From the NCBI RefSeq assembly GCF_019218885.1, contig NZ_JAHUWT010000004.1, positions 434,001 to 498,000 of the forward strand: a stretch of 64,000 nucleotides of DNA, read 5' to 3'. Shown here piece after piece: positions 35,335-46,135 of this stretch; within the stretch, counting starts at the first letter, position 1, and every line of letters starts with the position of its first letter. The position numbers and the translations under genes are program-made. Under the pieces are notes generated by a model. The model made no database searches. It was given only the letters and a program-made list of their open reading frames with translations, and was not told the DNA's origin. This DNA comes from Bordetella sp. BOR01 (GTDB lineage Bacteria > Pseudomonadota > Gammaproteobacteria > Burkholderiales > Burkholderiaceae_B).

Positions 35335-36327
35335 ATGACCGCCTCCCTGTTTGCCCAAGTGCCGTTCGAGCAGTATCGAATCGTGGATACTGCCGACCCC
35401 GACGAGGCACGGCAGCGGATAGGTCAGGTACTCAATTCATATCGGCTGCAAGTCATACGCGGGCGTATCCTCCACAGCCGGCTGGACCTTGTTCCTTGCG
35501 GGCGCTTGTCACTGCTCAAGAGCAGGCACGGGTATGGGGCGGACATCAGCATCGACCCCGATTGCCAATGCCTGGACGGCTACTACCTGCTGGTGCTGCC
35601 CACCCAGGGGCAGGCGGTGTTTTATTTCGATGGGGGCCGCATCGAGGTTTCGCCGGATAAAGCCTTTCTTATCAGCCCCGGCAGGCGGTTTCACTTCAGC
35701 GTCAGCCACGACTACGAACAGGTCCTGCTGCGCCTGGACCGCACCGCCATCGCCGAGGCCTGGCACCGTTTGACAGGACATGACCAGGCGCCCGACATCT
35801 GTTTCGATGCGGTCATTCCCTTGTATACGACCAGCTGGCAAGCGCTGCAGCCCATGTTGCAATGGGTGGCGCGATGCTCGGGCCTGAGCCAGGACCAGAA
35901 CATCACCCAGGCAGCCTTGCTGGCCCAAATCGAGATGCTGGTCGCCACCACCCTGCTGCTGCATCAACCGCACAATATGGCGGCGTACCTGTGGCCGGCG
36001 CCACCGCCCTCCGCGCCTCAGGCCATGCGCCGCGCGCAAGCCTACATGCTTGAACATCTGGGCGAACGCCTGCCGGTGGCCATGGTCGCCAGCCATTGCG
36101 GCCTGTCAGTCCGGCGCCTGCAAGCCTTGTTCCATGACGAATGCGGGCAATCACCGTTGCAATGGCTGCGCATGCAGCGCCTGCAAGCGGTCCGGCAAGC
36201 CTTGCAGGCCGGCAATGCGGACAAAATCAGTGCAGTCGCAACAGGTTTCGGCTTCACCCACCTGGGCGAGTTTTCTCGGGCGTACCGCCAGGCGTTCGGC
36301 GAAACGCCGCAACAAACGCGCAACTAG
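35335..36327 (+). CDS. AraC family transcriptional regulator
   Basis: This 330-residue protein has an AraC-binding-like (cupin) sensor domain at about residues 25-200 and a C-terminal AraC/XylS double helix-turn-helix at about 235-325. The latter is shown by AMVASHCGLSVRRLQALFHDECGQSPLQWLR and by FGFTHLGEFSRAYRQAFGETP. Its position, divergent from the giant autotransporter with a 231-bp shared region, suggests that it controls that gene. The effector is unknown. Confidence 0.88.
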   Translation: MTASLFAQVPFEQYRIVDTADPDEARQRIGQVLNSYRLQVIRGRILHSRLDLVPCGRLSLLKSRHGYGADISIDPDCQCLDGYYLLVLPTQGQAVFYFDGGRIEVSPDKAFLISPGRRFHFSVSHDYEQVLLRLDRTAIAEAWHRLTGHDQAPDICFDAVIPLYTTSWQALQPMLQWVARCSGLSQDQNITQAALLAQIEMLVATTLLLHQPHNMAAYLWPAPPPSAPQAMRRAQAYMLEHLGERLPVAMVASHCGLSVRRLQALFHDECGQSPLQWLRMQRLQAVRQALQAGNADKISAVATGFGFTHLGEFSRAYRQAFGETPQQTRN

Positions 36328-38804
<2,477 letters not shown>

Positions 38805-38847
38805 ACGATGGCGGATGAGCGGCGGGCGTACCTGCCGCCGGCATGAA

Positions 38848-38879
38848 AAAGCCGGCAGTCCTCACGGATTGCCGGCTTT
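38848..38879 (+). terminator. Rho-independent-type hairpin after icd
   Basis: AAAGCCGGCA (38848-38857) pairs exactly with TGCCGGCTTT (38870-38879). The inner bases GTCC/GGAT extend the stem with one G-T pair, leaving a TCAC loop. The 3' arm supplies a short TTT before C. It lies about 44 bp after the icd stop. Confidence 0.85.
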
Positions 38880-38996
38880 CGACCGACACGCCGCACGTGT
38901 GCGCCATCGAGCTTGGCAATTGACAATACTCATGGCAATACCGATACTCACGACTACTTTTCCGAGCCAGTCCCGCAATCCCCTGGAGTCGTAGTC

Positions 38997-39572
38997 ATGA
39001 AAGACACGCTAGTAGGTTCAATTGCGCGGCCCGCGCTCTTTGCTGTCGCGCTGTTGTTCAGCGCCGCTGCCGCCTGGGCTCCCAGGGCGTCCGCAGCCTC
39101 TGCAGCAGAAATCGCCAGCGAATCCGCTCAGGCCCTGCAGAAGTTGCAGGCGCAAGAGCCGAAAGCCCGCGCCCTTGCCGAAAAGGCGACCGCGATCCTG
39201 GTGTTTCCCAAGATCGTCAAAGCCGGCATGCTGGTGGGTGGCGAAGGCGGCGAAGGCGCCCTGATCAAGAATGGCCGCGCGCAGGCCTACTACAACCTTG
39301 CAGCGGTGTCGTTCGGACTGCAAGCCGGAATCCAGACCTTCAGCTATGCCCTCTTCTTCATGAATGACCAGGCGCTGCAGTACCTGGACCGCAGCGACGG
39401 CTGGGCAGTGGGCGCCGCGCCCAATGTAGTGGTGGTCGACAAGGGCGCGGCTGCCAGCATGAGCAGCACCACCCTGACCCAGGATGTCTACGCTGTTCCG
39501 TTCGGGCAAGAAGGCCTGATGGCGGGAATCGGCCTGGAAGGCTCGAAGATCACCCGCATGGATCCGAAGTAA
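38997..39572 (+). CDS. Exported SYLF (Ysc84-type) lipid-binding domain protein
   Basis: This 191-residue protein has a signal peptide of about 35 residues ending ASAASA, then a SYLF domain. Landmarks are ATAILVFPKIVKAGMLVGGEGGEGALI at about residues 65-90, AAVSFGLQAGIQTF near 105 and a VFYDKGAAASM-like segment. SYLF proteins bind phosphoinositides or act in the bacterial envelope; the exact function here is unknown. I chose the ATG at 38997, with GGAG upstream, because it places the signal peptide at the N-terminus; the frame also opens at 38913. Confidence 0.87.
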   Translation: MKDTLVGSIARPALFAVALLFSAAAAWAPRASAASAAEIASESAQALQKLQAQEPKARALAEKATAILVFPKIVKAGMLVGGEGGEGALIKNGRAQAYYNLAAVSFGLQAGIQTFSYALFFMNDQALQYLDRSDGWAVGAAPNVVVVDKGAAASMSSTTLTQDVYAVPFGQEGLMAGIGLEGSKITRMDPK

Positions 39573-39619
39573 TCCAGCCCATCGCAGCCGGAAGCGGCAT
39601 ACTCAGTGCCGTGCCCTCT

Positions 39620-40159
39620 TCATGATTGCGGCCCGCTTCGGAACGGAGCCTGTTGCCGCAGCCAGCCTTGCTCGCCGCCCGCGGCAACCAATTCGAGTAC
39701 GGCCGGCGCCAATGGCCTGAAGCCTTTTTCCTGGCCGCTGGTGTAGTTGATGGCCCGGCCGCTGACGAAATCGACTTCGATCTCGTCACCTTGCGCGGCG
39801 AACTCGATCGCGCCTTCGGCGAACGGCAGCACTTTCAGGCCCGCCGAGACCGCCAGCCGGAAGAATGAGCGCGCCATCGACTCGCTCAACACGGCAACCT
39901 TCAGAGCCGCCAGCGCCAGCGGCCCCTGGATATGCATCGGCCCCTGGCCGAAACGGTGCCCTGCCACCACGAAATCGCCCGGCCGCACCGCGGCGGCGAA
40001 AGAGGGATCGAGCCCGCCCATCGCCAGGGGAGCCAGGCGAACCGGATCGTAGACCATCTGCCGCGTCATCTCGATGTCCATGACCTGGCCATCGTTCATG
40101 ACGTCGTCACCGAAGCACCAGACGCGCCCTCGCTGAACCAACTGATGCTTTGCCGTCAT
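39620..40159 (-). CDS. Aconitase/IPM isomerase-type small subunit
   Basis: This 179-residue protein is the swivel-domain (LeuD-like) subunit of a two-subunit hydro-lyase. Visible features are VWCFGDDVMNDGQVMD at about residues 13-28, the substrate-contact loop VVAGHRFGQGP near 64-74, and SMARSFFRLAVSAGLKVLP near 94-112. Its start overlaps the large-subunit stop by 4 bp (ATGA). The pair with a PEP mutase-family lyase suggests hydration of an unsaturated dicarboxylate, for example dimethylmaleate-type chemistry, rather than leucine biosynthesis. Confidence 0.87.
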   Translation of the reverse strand: MTAKHQLVQRGRVWCFGDDVMNDGQVMDIEMTRQMVYDPVRLAPLAMGGLDPSFAAAVRPGDFVVAGHRFGQGPMHIQGPLALAALKVAVLSESMARSFFRLAVSAGLKVLPFAEGAIEFAAQGDEIEVDFVSGRAINYTSGQEKGFRPLAPAVLELVAAGGEQGWLRQQAPFRSGPQS

Positions 40160-41418
40160 CCATGCGCTCCTGACACAGCCACGGCCAGGTGCGCCGGGTC
40201 GGCAATATGGCCGCTGACCGCCGAGGCTGCCACCACGGCAGCGTTGGCAAGATACACAGGCGCCTTGTCGCTGCCCAGCCTGCCGGCGTCATTGCGCGTG
40301 GCCGTGCAGATCAAGACGTCCTCGTTGCCCACCGGCGCATAGGTGCCGTAACACGGCCCACAGATGCCCGTCGTCAGGTCGGCCCCCGCCTGCAGGAAGA
40401 TCGCGACAAGGCCCTCCTCCAGCGCTTTGCGATAGATTGCCTGAGTGGCCGGAATCACGGTCAGCCGCACGTCGGGATGCACGCGACGTCCCTCGAGGAC
40501 CTGGGCGGCGGCGCGCAGGTCTTCAAGTTTGCCGCCGATGCACGAACCGATAAACGCGGCTGTCACGCGGCGGCCCACCACAGTCGCCAGGGGAACCACA
40601 TGTTGGGGATCGGGCGGTACGCACACCTGGGGCGACAGCGCCTCGATATTGAAATGCAGGTCGTCCGCAAAGACGGCGTCACGATCGCTGCGCCACTCGA
40701 CACCGTCGGCGTTGCGGACCGGGCACAACGCGGTTTTCACGCCGATGTCGACCATCGCATTGCACAGTGTATGCCGCCCGTCTTCGTCCAGCCAATTCAA
40801 CGTGTCGCCATGGAACTCGATACAGCAGTAGTCGGCCCGTTCGGCGCCAATGGCGGCAGCCACCCATTGGCCGATGTCGCGGCTCATGACGCCGGGCCCT
40901 GGCCGGCCATGCAACCCTACGCGCAGGGTTTGTGGCACGCGCAACCAGACCCGTCCGGTGGCCAGTGCCAGCGCCACGCTAAGGCCTAGCGCCACGCCGA
41001 TGGCACCGCAGCCGCCCAGCGCCGGTGCGCGCGTGTCCGCCGCCACCACCAGCATGCCCGGCCGCACAATGCCCAGATCCAGGGGTGCGTTGTGGCTGAT
41101 GCCTTGACGGCCCGTGTCCATGAACCAGCGTACCCCTTGTTCGCGCGTATCGCGGCGGATGAAAGCATGGGATTCGAGATGGTTGGCGCTGTCAGAATGC
41201 GTGGTGTGGTCGATGGTGACGAACAGCCGGTCCGGCGCGGCGATGTCGGGGTAGCCCAGCGATTGCAGCAGCTTGCGATGGCGCTGGTAGTTCAGGTCAT
41301 GGGCGATGACCAGGTCCGGTGTCGCCCAGACCACATCGCCGGCCCGCGTTGCGTCCAATCCGGCGCTGCGGGCAAGCACTTTCTCTACGGCCGTCAGGCC
41401 CCTGGAAGAAATGGCCAT
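40156..41418 (-). CDS. Aconitase/IPM isomerase-type large subunit
   Basis: This 420-residue protein is the [4Fe-4S] catalytic subunit of a LeuC-type hydro-lyase. Cluster-ligand Cys residues are in IGSCIGGKLED (near residue 280) and CGPCYG (near 340). LFVTIDHTTHSDSANH at about 65-80 and ADTRAPALGGCGAIGVALG near 127-145 are family landmarks. I chose the ATG at 41418, 4 bp after the lyase stop; an open frame to 41484 lies inside the lyase gene. The compact length matches the LeuC2/homoaconitase and dimethylmaleate hydratase branch. Confidence 0.89.
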   Translation of the reverse strand: MAISSRGLTAVEKVLARSAGLDATRAGDVVWATPDLVIAHDLNYQRHRKLLQSLGYPDIAAPDRLFVTIDHTTHSDSANHLESHAFIRRDTREQGVRWFMDTGRQGISHNAPLDLGIVRPGMLVVAADTRAPALGGCGAIGVALGLSVALALATGRVWLRVPQTLRVGLHGRPGPGVMSRDIGQWVAAAIGAERADYCCIEFHGDTLNWLDEDGRHTLCNAMVDIGVKTALCPVRNADGVEWRSDRDAVFADDLHFNIEALSPQVCVPPDPQHVVPLATVVGRRVTAAFIGSCIGGKLEDLRAAAQVLEGRRVHPDVRLTVIPATQAIYRKALEEGLVAIFLQAGADLTTGICGPCYGTYAPVGNEDVLICTATRNDAGRLGSDKAPVYLANAAVVAASAVSGHIADPAHLAVAVSGAHG

Positions 41419-41422
41419 AGTG

Positions 41423-42328
41423 TCAAGAAGCAGCGTGGGCTTCGTTGATATAGCGGTCGTACGCAGCATCGGCATCGCGCGCACGCTCGAGCCCGACGGT
41501 CTCGTTGATATCGTTCAAGGTCAACGACGCATCGGCGCATGCCGCGGTGCTGCCGTCGCGCTGCAAGGTCTCGAGCATACGCTGTTGCGCATGAGCCTGC
41601 GCCTGCAACAGCGATACCGGATACACCACCAGCGGGTAGCCGATCTCGCCAAGGCGGGTCGCCGGCACCAGCGGACGCAAGCCCTCGACCATCATCACGA
41701 TGGAGGGCTTCCTCAGGTTTGCCGTGATACGACGCATGTCTTCTTCGCTGGCGACCGACATGATGATGGTGGCGTCGGCGCCGGCCGCTTCATAGGCTTG
41801 CACCCGTGCGATCGCCGCATCCAGTCCCTCGACCGCAAAGGCGTCCGTTCGCGCAATGATCATGAAATCCTGATTGCGGCGCGCATCAAGCGCTACGCGC
41901 AGCCTGGCCACCATTTCAGGCACCGCGATCAAGGTCTTGCCGGCCATCGCCGCGCATTTCTTGGGAAACGGCTGGTCTTCCAGGTGCAAGGCAGCGGCTC
42001 CGGCCGTCTCGAACGCCCTTACGGCTTGCGCCACGTTGTAGGCGCCGCCGTAACCGCTGTCAGCGTCCACGATCAGCGGAATGCCGGTGCAGCCGGCTAC
42101 CACCCGCGCCCGTTCGACCATTGCATCCGCGGTGATCGCACCCACGTCCGGTTCGCCCAGTGTCGAGGCAACACACAAGCCGGACATGTACGCCACGTTG
42201 AAACCCGCACGTTCGACCAACCGCGCAGTCAAACCGTCATAACAGCCAGGCGCCACCACGGGTTGCCCGCTGGCCTTCGCCGCGACAATCAGCGCCTTCA
42301 AACGGGCGCCGGGATGAATGGAATTCAA
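41423..42328 (-). CDS. Isocitrate lyase/PEP mutase family lyase (2-methylisocitrate or dimethylmalate lyase-like)
   Basis: This 301-residue TIM-barrel enzyme cleaves a C-C bond in a 2-hydroxy dicarboxylate. Landmarks are VVAPGCYDGLTARLVERAGF at about residues 20-40, the metal-binding IVDADSGYGG near 87-96, and the family catalytic segment LHLEDQPFPKKCAAM with the Cys near residue 124. I propose the TTG at 42328 because AAAGGAGA stands about 7 bases upstream; starts further up run into the IclR gene. It begins the lyase-large-small subunit operon and has the TGTCC-N7-GGACA repeat in its promoter. Confidence 0.88.
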   Translation of the reverse strand: MNSIHPGARLKALIVAAKASGQPVVAPGCYDGLTARLVERAGFNVAYMSGLCVASTLGEPDVGAITADAMVERARVVAGCTGIPLIVDADSGYGGAYNVAQAVRAFETAGAAALHLEDQPFPKKCAAMAGKTLIAVPEMVARLRVALDARRNQDFMIIARTDAFAVEGLDAAIARVQAYEAAGADATIIMSVASEEDMRRITANLRKPSIVMMVEGLRPLVPATRLGEIGYPLVVYPVSLLQAQAHAQQRMLETLQRDGSTAACADASLTLNDINETVGLERARDADAAYDRYINEAHAAS

Positions 42329-42383
42329 GGCAAGTCTCCTTTCTGAAGATGCGATCAGTGTGGATGACACGCCTGCACGGGCC

Positions 42384-42409
42384 AAGATAAAATGTCCGGT
42401 AAATGGACA
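42384..42409 (-). promoter_or_regulatory. IclR operator and leftward promoter of the lyase operon
   Basis: TGTCC-GGTAAAT-GGACA occupies 42393-42409 as a 17-bp inverted repeat. Read leftward it is followed after three bases (TTT) by the -10-like TATCTT (42384-42389). The repeat therefore covers the -35/spacer of the lyase promoter and also the ATG of the IclR gene (42403), which would allow repression of both. An operator with the same geometry stands before the TauD operon. Confidence 0.7.
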
Positions 42410-43155
42410 AAATAGCCATCGACCCCATGGGGCCCGGCGCACTGCGGCGGGGACTGCATATCGTCAACCTGCTGCGCCGCCAGGGCGGCACGCTCAGTGT
42501 GGCTGCCATTGCAAAAGCCACGGGGCTGCCACGCCCCACGGCCTACCGTCTGCTCGATGTGCTTGAATCCGAAGGCTATGTACGGCGCGATGACACAGGC
42601 AAGCGCTTTGCGCTGGGATCCCCCGATGTCAGCCTGGGAGACCATTGGCAGATGTTCGTACAGGACATGAAACCGGTGATGATCTCGATCGCGCGGCGCA
42701 CGGGCAATGCCGTGTTCCTGGTCCGCCGAGACGAGTTGAACCTGCTGTGCCTGCATCGCGAGATCGGCCCTTACCCCATCCAGGTGCTGTCACTGAACAT
42801 CGGGGGTCGTCAACCTCTTGGTGTCGGTGCGGCCGGCGTAGCCATGCTTTCCACGCTAGCACCTCGGCAGCTTGCAAGCCTGCTCAAGCGCAATCAAGCG
42901 GCCTACCTCGACTACGGCAACCTGCAATTGGCCACGGTTCGCCGCCTGGTTGAAAATTGCCTGGCGCGCGGCTATGCGGTGGTGGGCGGTTATTCGCTCA
43001 AGGGCGTGCTCGCCGTTGGCGTGGCCATCCCGGCCACCGCAAGCCTGCCCCTTGCGGCGCTCAGCGTCACGGCGCCGTTAGACCGCATGCCGCTGGCCCG
43101 TCAGCGCGAGATCGCGCAAATCATTCAAGACGAACTCAAGCCGGTCATCGGCTGA
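42403..43155 (+). CDS. IclR family regulator of the dicarboxylate operons
   Basis: This 250-residue regulator has an N-terminal winged helix at about residues 14-75 (LRRGLHIVNLL, VAAIAKATGLPRPTAYRLLDVLESEGYV). A C-terminal IclR sensor domain follows, with NAVFLVRRDELNLLCLHREIG near 103-123 and RGYAVVGGYSLKGVLAVGVAIP near 190-211. The start codon lies inside a TGTCC-N7-GGACA repeat, as expected for autoregulation. It is divergent from the lyase operon and ends inside a strong hairpin shared with the convergent Bug gene. Confidence 0.9.
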   Translation: MDKIAIDPMGPGALRRGLHIVNLLRRQGGTLSVAAIAKATGLPRPTAYRLLDVLESEGYVRRDDTGKRFALGSPDVSLGDHWQMFVQDMKPVMISIARRTGNAVFLVRRDELNLLCLHREIGPYPIQVLSLNIGGRQPLGVGAAGVAMLSTLAPRQLASLLKRNQAAYLDYGNLQLATVRRLVENCLARGYAVVGGYSLKGVLAVGVAIPATASLPLAALSVTAPLDRMPLARQREIAQIIQDELKPVIG

Positions 43156-43168
43156 CGATGACCGGCTT
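43138..43168. terminator. Bidirectional hairpin overlapping the IclR stop codon
   Basis: AAGCCGGTCATCG (43138-43150) and CGATGACCGGCTT (43156-43168) are exact complements with a GCTGA loop, the TGA of which is the IclR stop. The next bases can form an alternative hairpin, GGCTTG-TTCGG-CAAGCC (43164-43180), that shares part of the right arm. It separates the convergent IclR and Bug genes. Confidence 0.75.
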
Positions 43169-43192
43169 GTTCGGCAAGCCCGGGCCGGACGA

Positions 43193-44170
43193 TCAGTCGA
43201 TGGCCGCTCCGCTCGATTTCGCCAGTTCCGACCAGCGCTTCGTTTCGTCATCCACGAAAGTCCGGAACTGCTCGGTCGATTGCGGCGACGACGGCACATA
43301 GCCGGCCGTGCGCACCTTGTCCTGGTAATCCTGCGTACGCAATATCCCGCCTACGCCGTCATTAATGCTTTGCAGTAGCGCCGCGGGCGTGGATTTCGGC
43401 GCAAACAGCCCATACCAGCCACTGATCACCATGTCGGGGTGCCCTGCTTCGGCCACCGTGGGGATATCGGGAAACGATTCGATGCGAGCATCGCTCGTCA
43501 CGGCAAGCGCGCGAATTTTCCCGGTCTTGATAAAAGGCCCGACCGTGTTCAAGGTATCGAACACCACCTGCAGCTGGCCTGCCAGAAGATCCGTAATGGC
43601 GGGTGCGCTGCCACGGTAAGGCACATGCATGATGTTTGTGCCGTTGCGCTTGTTGAACATCTCGCCGACCAGGTGGCCGCCACTGCCTACTCCAGCACTG
43701 CCGAAGCTGAGTTCGTTCTTGTTTGCCTTGGCATACTGGATCAATTCTTTTATCGAATGCGCGGGCACATCCGGATTGACCGCGATGACGAATGGATAGC
43801 TGGCAAGTTCGGCGATGGGCTCCAGATCCTTTTTCGGATCGTAGGGCATGGATTTATACAAGGCCGGATTGATCGACTGCGTGCCGACATACGACATCAG
43901 CAAGGTTGCACCATCCGGCTCGGCGCGCGAAACCTGGGCGGCCCCGATATTGCCGTTGGCCCCGGTGATGTTGTCAGTGACGACAGGCTGGCCGGTATTC
44001 TCCGTCCAGTATCTACCGAGCAATCGCGCCAGGAAATCCGTGCCGCCTCCTGGCGGCGCTGGCGCCACGATACGTACAGGTTTGGTCGGATATGCGCCTG
44101 CTTGCGCCGTAACGGCCACAGTGAAGGCAAGCGCAGCGATCAAGGCAGCGGCGTAGCGGGTGAATGTCAT
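43193..44170 (-). CDS. Bug/TctC-family tripartite tricarboxylate transporter substrate-binding protein
   Basis: This 325-residue periplasmic protein has a signal peptide of about 25 residues ending AQAGA and the mature start YPTKPVRIVAPAPPGGGTD that is diagnostic of Bug proteins; the Asp of GGGTD normally contacts a substrate carboxylate. Other landmarks are GANGNIGAAQVSRAEPDG and HVPYRGSAPAITDLLAGQ. No TctA or TctB membrane gene is nearby, which is usual for Bug genes in Bordetella. It is the last gene of the TauD-HpcH-Bug operon, so a dicarboxylate is a plausible ligand. Confidence 0.92.
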   Translation of the reverse strand: MTFTRYAAALIAALAFTVAVTAQAGAYPTKPVRIVAPAPPGGGTDFLARLLGRYWTENTGQPVVTDNITGANGNIGAAQVSRAEPDGATLLMSYVGTQSINPALYKSMPYDPKKDLEPIAELASYPFVIAVNPDVPAHSIKELIQYAKANKNELSFGSAGVGSGGHLVGEMFNKRNGTNIMHVPYRGSAPAITDLLAGQLQVVFDTLNTVGPFIKTGKIRALAVTSDARIESFPDIPTVAEAGHPDMVISGWYGLFAPKSTPAALLQSINDGVGGILRTQDYQDKVRTAGYVPSSPQSTEQFRTFVDDETKRWSELAKSSGAAID

Positions 44171-44200
44171 GAGTGTCTCCGGTATTTTGATTGTGAGCGA

Positions 44201-45001
44201 TCACCGGCCAAGTTGGTCGACAATCGCGGTAAAGCCGTTCGCCAACAAGCGCCGGTCGCTTCCCGCCACGAGGATCCGACAGCCGCTTTCCACGTAATGG
44301 CGTCGCGACCGTTCCATCGCCTGGATATCCGCATCGAACAATAATCCGACCACATCGACGTCTTTGTCGCGCACGGCCTGGATCATTCCATCGAGGCGCT
44401 CGACTACGGCCGGATGGTTCCTGTCGCCGTCATGCCCCATCGACACGGCCAGATCGAACGCGCCAAGCACGACCGCATCCACGCCAGGCACAGTCAGGAT
44501 GTCGTCCAGGTTCGCCAGCCCTTCGACTGTTTCGACCAGTAGCCAGACCATCACGTTCAGGTTGGCCCATGCGGCGTAAGCGGGCCAATCCAGCGTCTGA
44601 TGGCCCGTGGCACGCGTCAAGGGACAGGCACCACGCCGGCCGGCCACGTTATCTCCATGCCGATACCGTGCTGCCTGCACCGCGGCCACGGCCTGCGCGC
44701 GTGTCGAGACTTGCGGCACGATGACGCCCATCGCGCCTGCATCGAGCGCACGCATTATCAATGAAGCGTCGGCCGTCGGAACACGCACCATTGGCGTCAT
44801 GCCGGTGGCTTCGGCCGCTCGAATCATCTGCACCGTGGTATCCAGGCCGAACGAGCCGTGCTCGCCATCGATCCATACATAGTCGTAGCCCGCATGTCCG
44901 GCAGCTTCGACGATCTCGGGGCTGGCCATCTGCACGAAGGCGCCCAGCGGCACCCTGCCCTGCGCCATGGCGGACTTGATGCGATTCTCTCTGATCAGCA
45001 T
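44201..45001 (-). CDS. HpcH/HpaI family aldolase
   Basis: This 266-residue class II aldolase of the HpcH/HpaI family reversibly splits 4-hydroxy-2-oxo acids into pyruvate and an aldehyde or a related pair. Landmarks are AGYDYVWIDGEHGSFGLD at about residues 38-55, MVRVPTADAS near 71-80, LDAGAMGVIVPQVST near 87-101 and ETVEGLANLDDIL at about 157-170. It sits 9 bp downstream of the TauD dioxygenase and 30 bp before the Bug gene. The specific substrate cannot be assigned. Confidence 0.88.
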   Translation of the reverse strand: MLIRENRIKSAMAQGRVPLGAFVQMASPEIVEAAGHAGYDYVWIDGEHGSFGLDTTVQMIRAAEATGMTPMVRVPTADASLIMRALDAGAMGVIVPQVSTRAQAVAAVQAARYRHGDNVAGRRGACPLTRATGHQTLDWPAYAAWANLNVMVWLLVETVEGLANLDDILTVPGVDAVVLGAFDLAVSMGHDGDRNHPAVVERLDGMIQAVRDKDVDVVGLLFDADIQAMERSRRHYVESGCRILVAGSDRRLLANGFTAIVDQLGR

Positions 45002-45010
45002 AGGGCGTCC

Positions 45011-45868
45011 TCAGGCGGCGTTGGCGTGCTCGTGGGCGTACTCGCCCACGTAATCACCTTCGATGGTCGTACGGAACAGCCGACGCAATTGTTGATGGTC
45101 GTAGTCCATGAGCGCCAGATGCATTGTGCAGCGGTTGTCCCACATCAGCAGGTCATGGCGCCGCCATTGATGGCGGTAGACCAGTTCCGGCCGTACCGAA
45201 TGCGCGAACAGATACTCAAGCAGCGGCCGGCTTTCTTCGACCGACATCCCTTCGAAATGGCTCGTCAGCATTTCGCTGACATACAGCGCTTTGCGGCCGG
45301 TTTCTGGATGGGCGCGCACCACGGGATGTATGACCGGGGGATTGACGCTCTCTTTCTTGGCCAGTGTTTTTTCATCCAGCCCGCGCAGATGCCTGGCCGC
45401 AATCACAGTGTGCACCGCCCGCATTTCACTTAACATGCGCTGCATTCCGGATGAAAGCGAATCGTAGGCCCCGCACATATTGGTGAACATCGTATCGCCG
45501 CCCACATCCGGGATTTCGTGTGCATGCAGCAGGGACGCCAAGCTTGGGCGAATCGCCATCGAGTGGTCCGAGTGCCATTGCTGGCCAAAGACTTTCGACC
45601 GTTCCTTGCCTTCGTTGGTGACTTTGATCAATGTGGGATGATCTGGATGGCGGTAATCGGGCACATGTTCGTGCTGGTCCAGCGGCCCGAAATACCGGCT
45701 GAATGCAATATGTGTCTCGAAAGAGATCGGCTGGTCGCGAAACAGCAGGATCTGGTAGCGATGAAAGGCCTCGCGCAGCTCGTCGACGACAGCCGGTGCA
45801 AGGTCGCCCTGTATCTTGAAGCCGAGCACCTCGGCTCCTAAAGAATTGGATAGTTTGCGGAATTTCAT
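45011..45868 (-). CDS. TauD/TfdA family Fe(II)/2-oxoglutarate-dependent dioxygenase
   Basis: This 285-residue enzyme belongs to the non-haem iron dioxygenases that hydroxylate and often cleave small acids (taurine, 2,4-D, alkyl sulfates). The iron triad is visible as QQWHSDHSM (His and Asp near residues 102-104) and the distal His in DNRCTMHLAL near 255. The 2-oxoglutarate Arg follows in RRLFRTTIEGD. I chose the ATG at 45868, preceded by AAGGAGA; the frame extends to 46435 without family similarity. Its operon partners suggest conversion of an imported acid into an aldolase substrate. Confidence 0.88.
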   Translation of the reverse strand: MKFRKLSNSLGAEVLGFKIQGDLAPAVVDELREAFHRYQILLFRDQPISFETHIAFSRYFGPLDQHEHVPDYRHPDHPTLIKVTNEGKERSKVFGQQWHSDHSMAIRPSLASLLHAHEIPDVGGDTMFTNMCGAYDSLSSGMQRMLSEMRAVHTVIAARHLRGLDEKTLAKKESVNPPVIHPVVRAHPETGRKALYVSEMLTSHFEGMSVEESRPLLEYLFAHSVRPELVYRHQWRRHDLLMWDNRCTMHLALMDYDHQQLRRLFRTTIEGDYVGEYAHEHANAA

Positions 45869-46135
45869 GTCCCGAGTTCTCCTTGTAAGCTCGTCATAAG
45901 ATATCGATAGCGGCAAGCGCTGCGTACCGAACGTATTCTTCCAAGGCGGTCCCGGTGGCTCAATACAGAATGTCCGAAGAGCGGACATGCTTCCGGGCCA
46001 GGTTCCGGACGATCGCAAAGCCCTGGTCAAGAGGGTTTCACCCGCCTGTGGCGGTACTGGGAAAACAGGATGGATTCGGCGCCCATCGTGGGGTAGCCTG
46101 GGCATTTCCTCATCCTGCGGCGCCCCGCCCTTCCC
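45869..46135. promoter_or_regulatory. Divergent region between the TauD operon and the HTH-citrate synthase gene
   Basis: These 267 bp carry no gene. They contain the second TGTCC-N7-GGACA operator (45971-45987) and, from there to 46135, the leader of the rightward HTH-citrate synthase gene. Nothing else regular was seen. Confidence 0.5.
45962..45987 (-). promoter_or_regulatory. Second IclR-type operator and promoter, TauD operon
   Basis: TGTCCG-AAGAG-CGGACA at 45971-45987 is a perfect 17-bp palindrome with 6-bp arms. Read leftward it is followed after three bases (TTC) by the -10-like TGTATT (45962-45967). The spacing is identical to that at 42384-42409. The predicted transcript would start near 45955 and have a leader of about 87 bases before the TauD ATG. 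Confidence 0.7.

Noticed and set aside
39620-41418. LeuC and LeuD of leucine biosynthesis
   Set aside because: No leuA or leuB is nearby; the compact large subunit and coupling to a PEP mutase-family lyase fit a catabolic hydro-lyase better.
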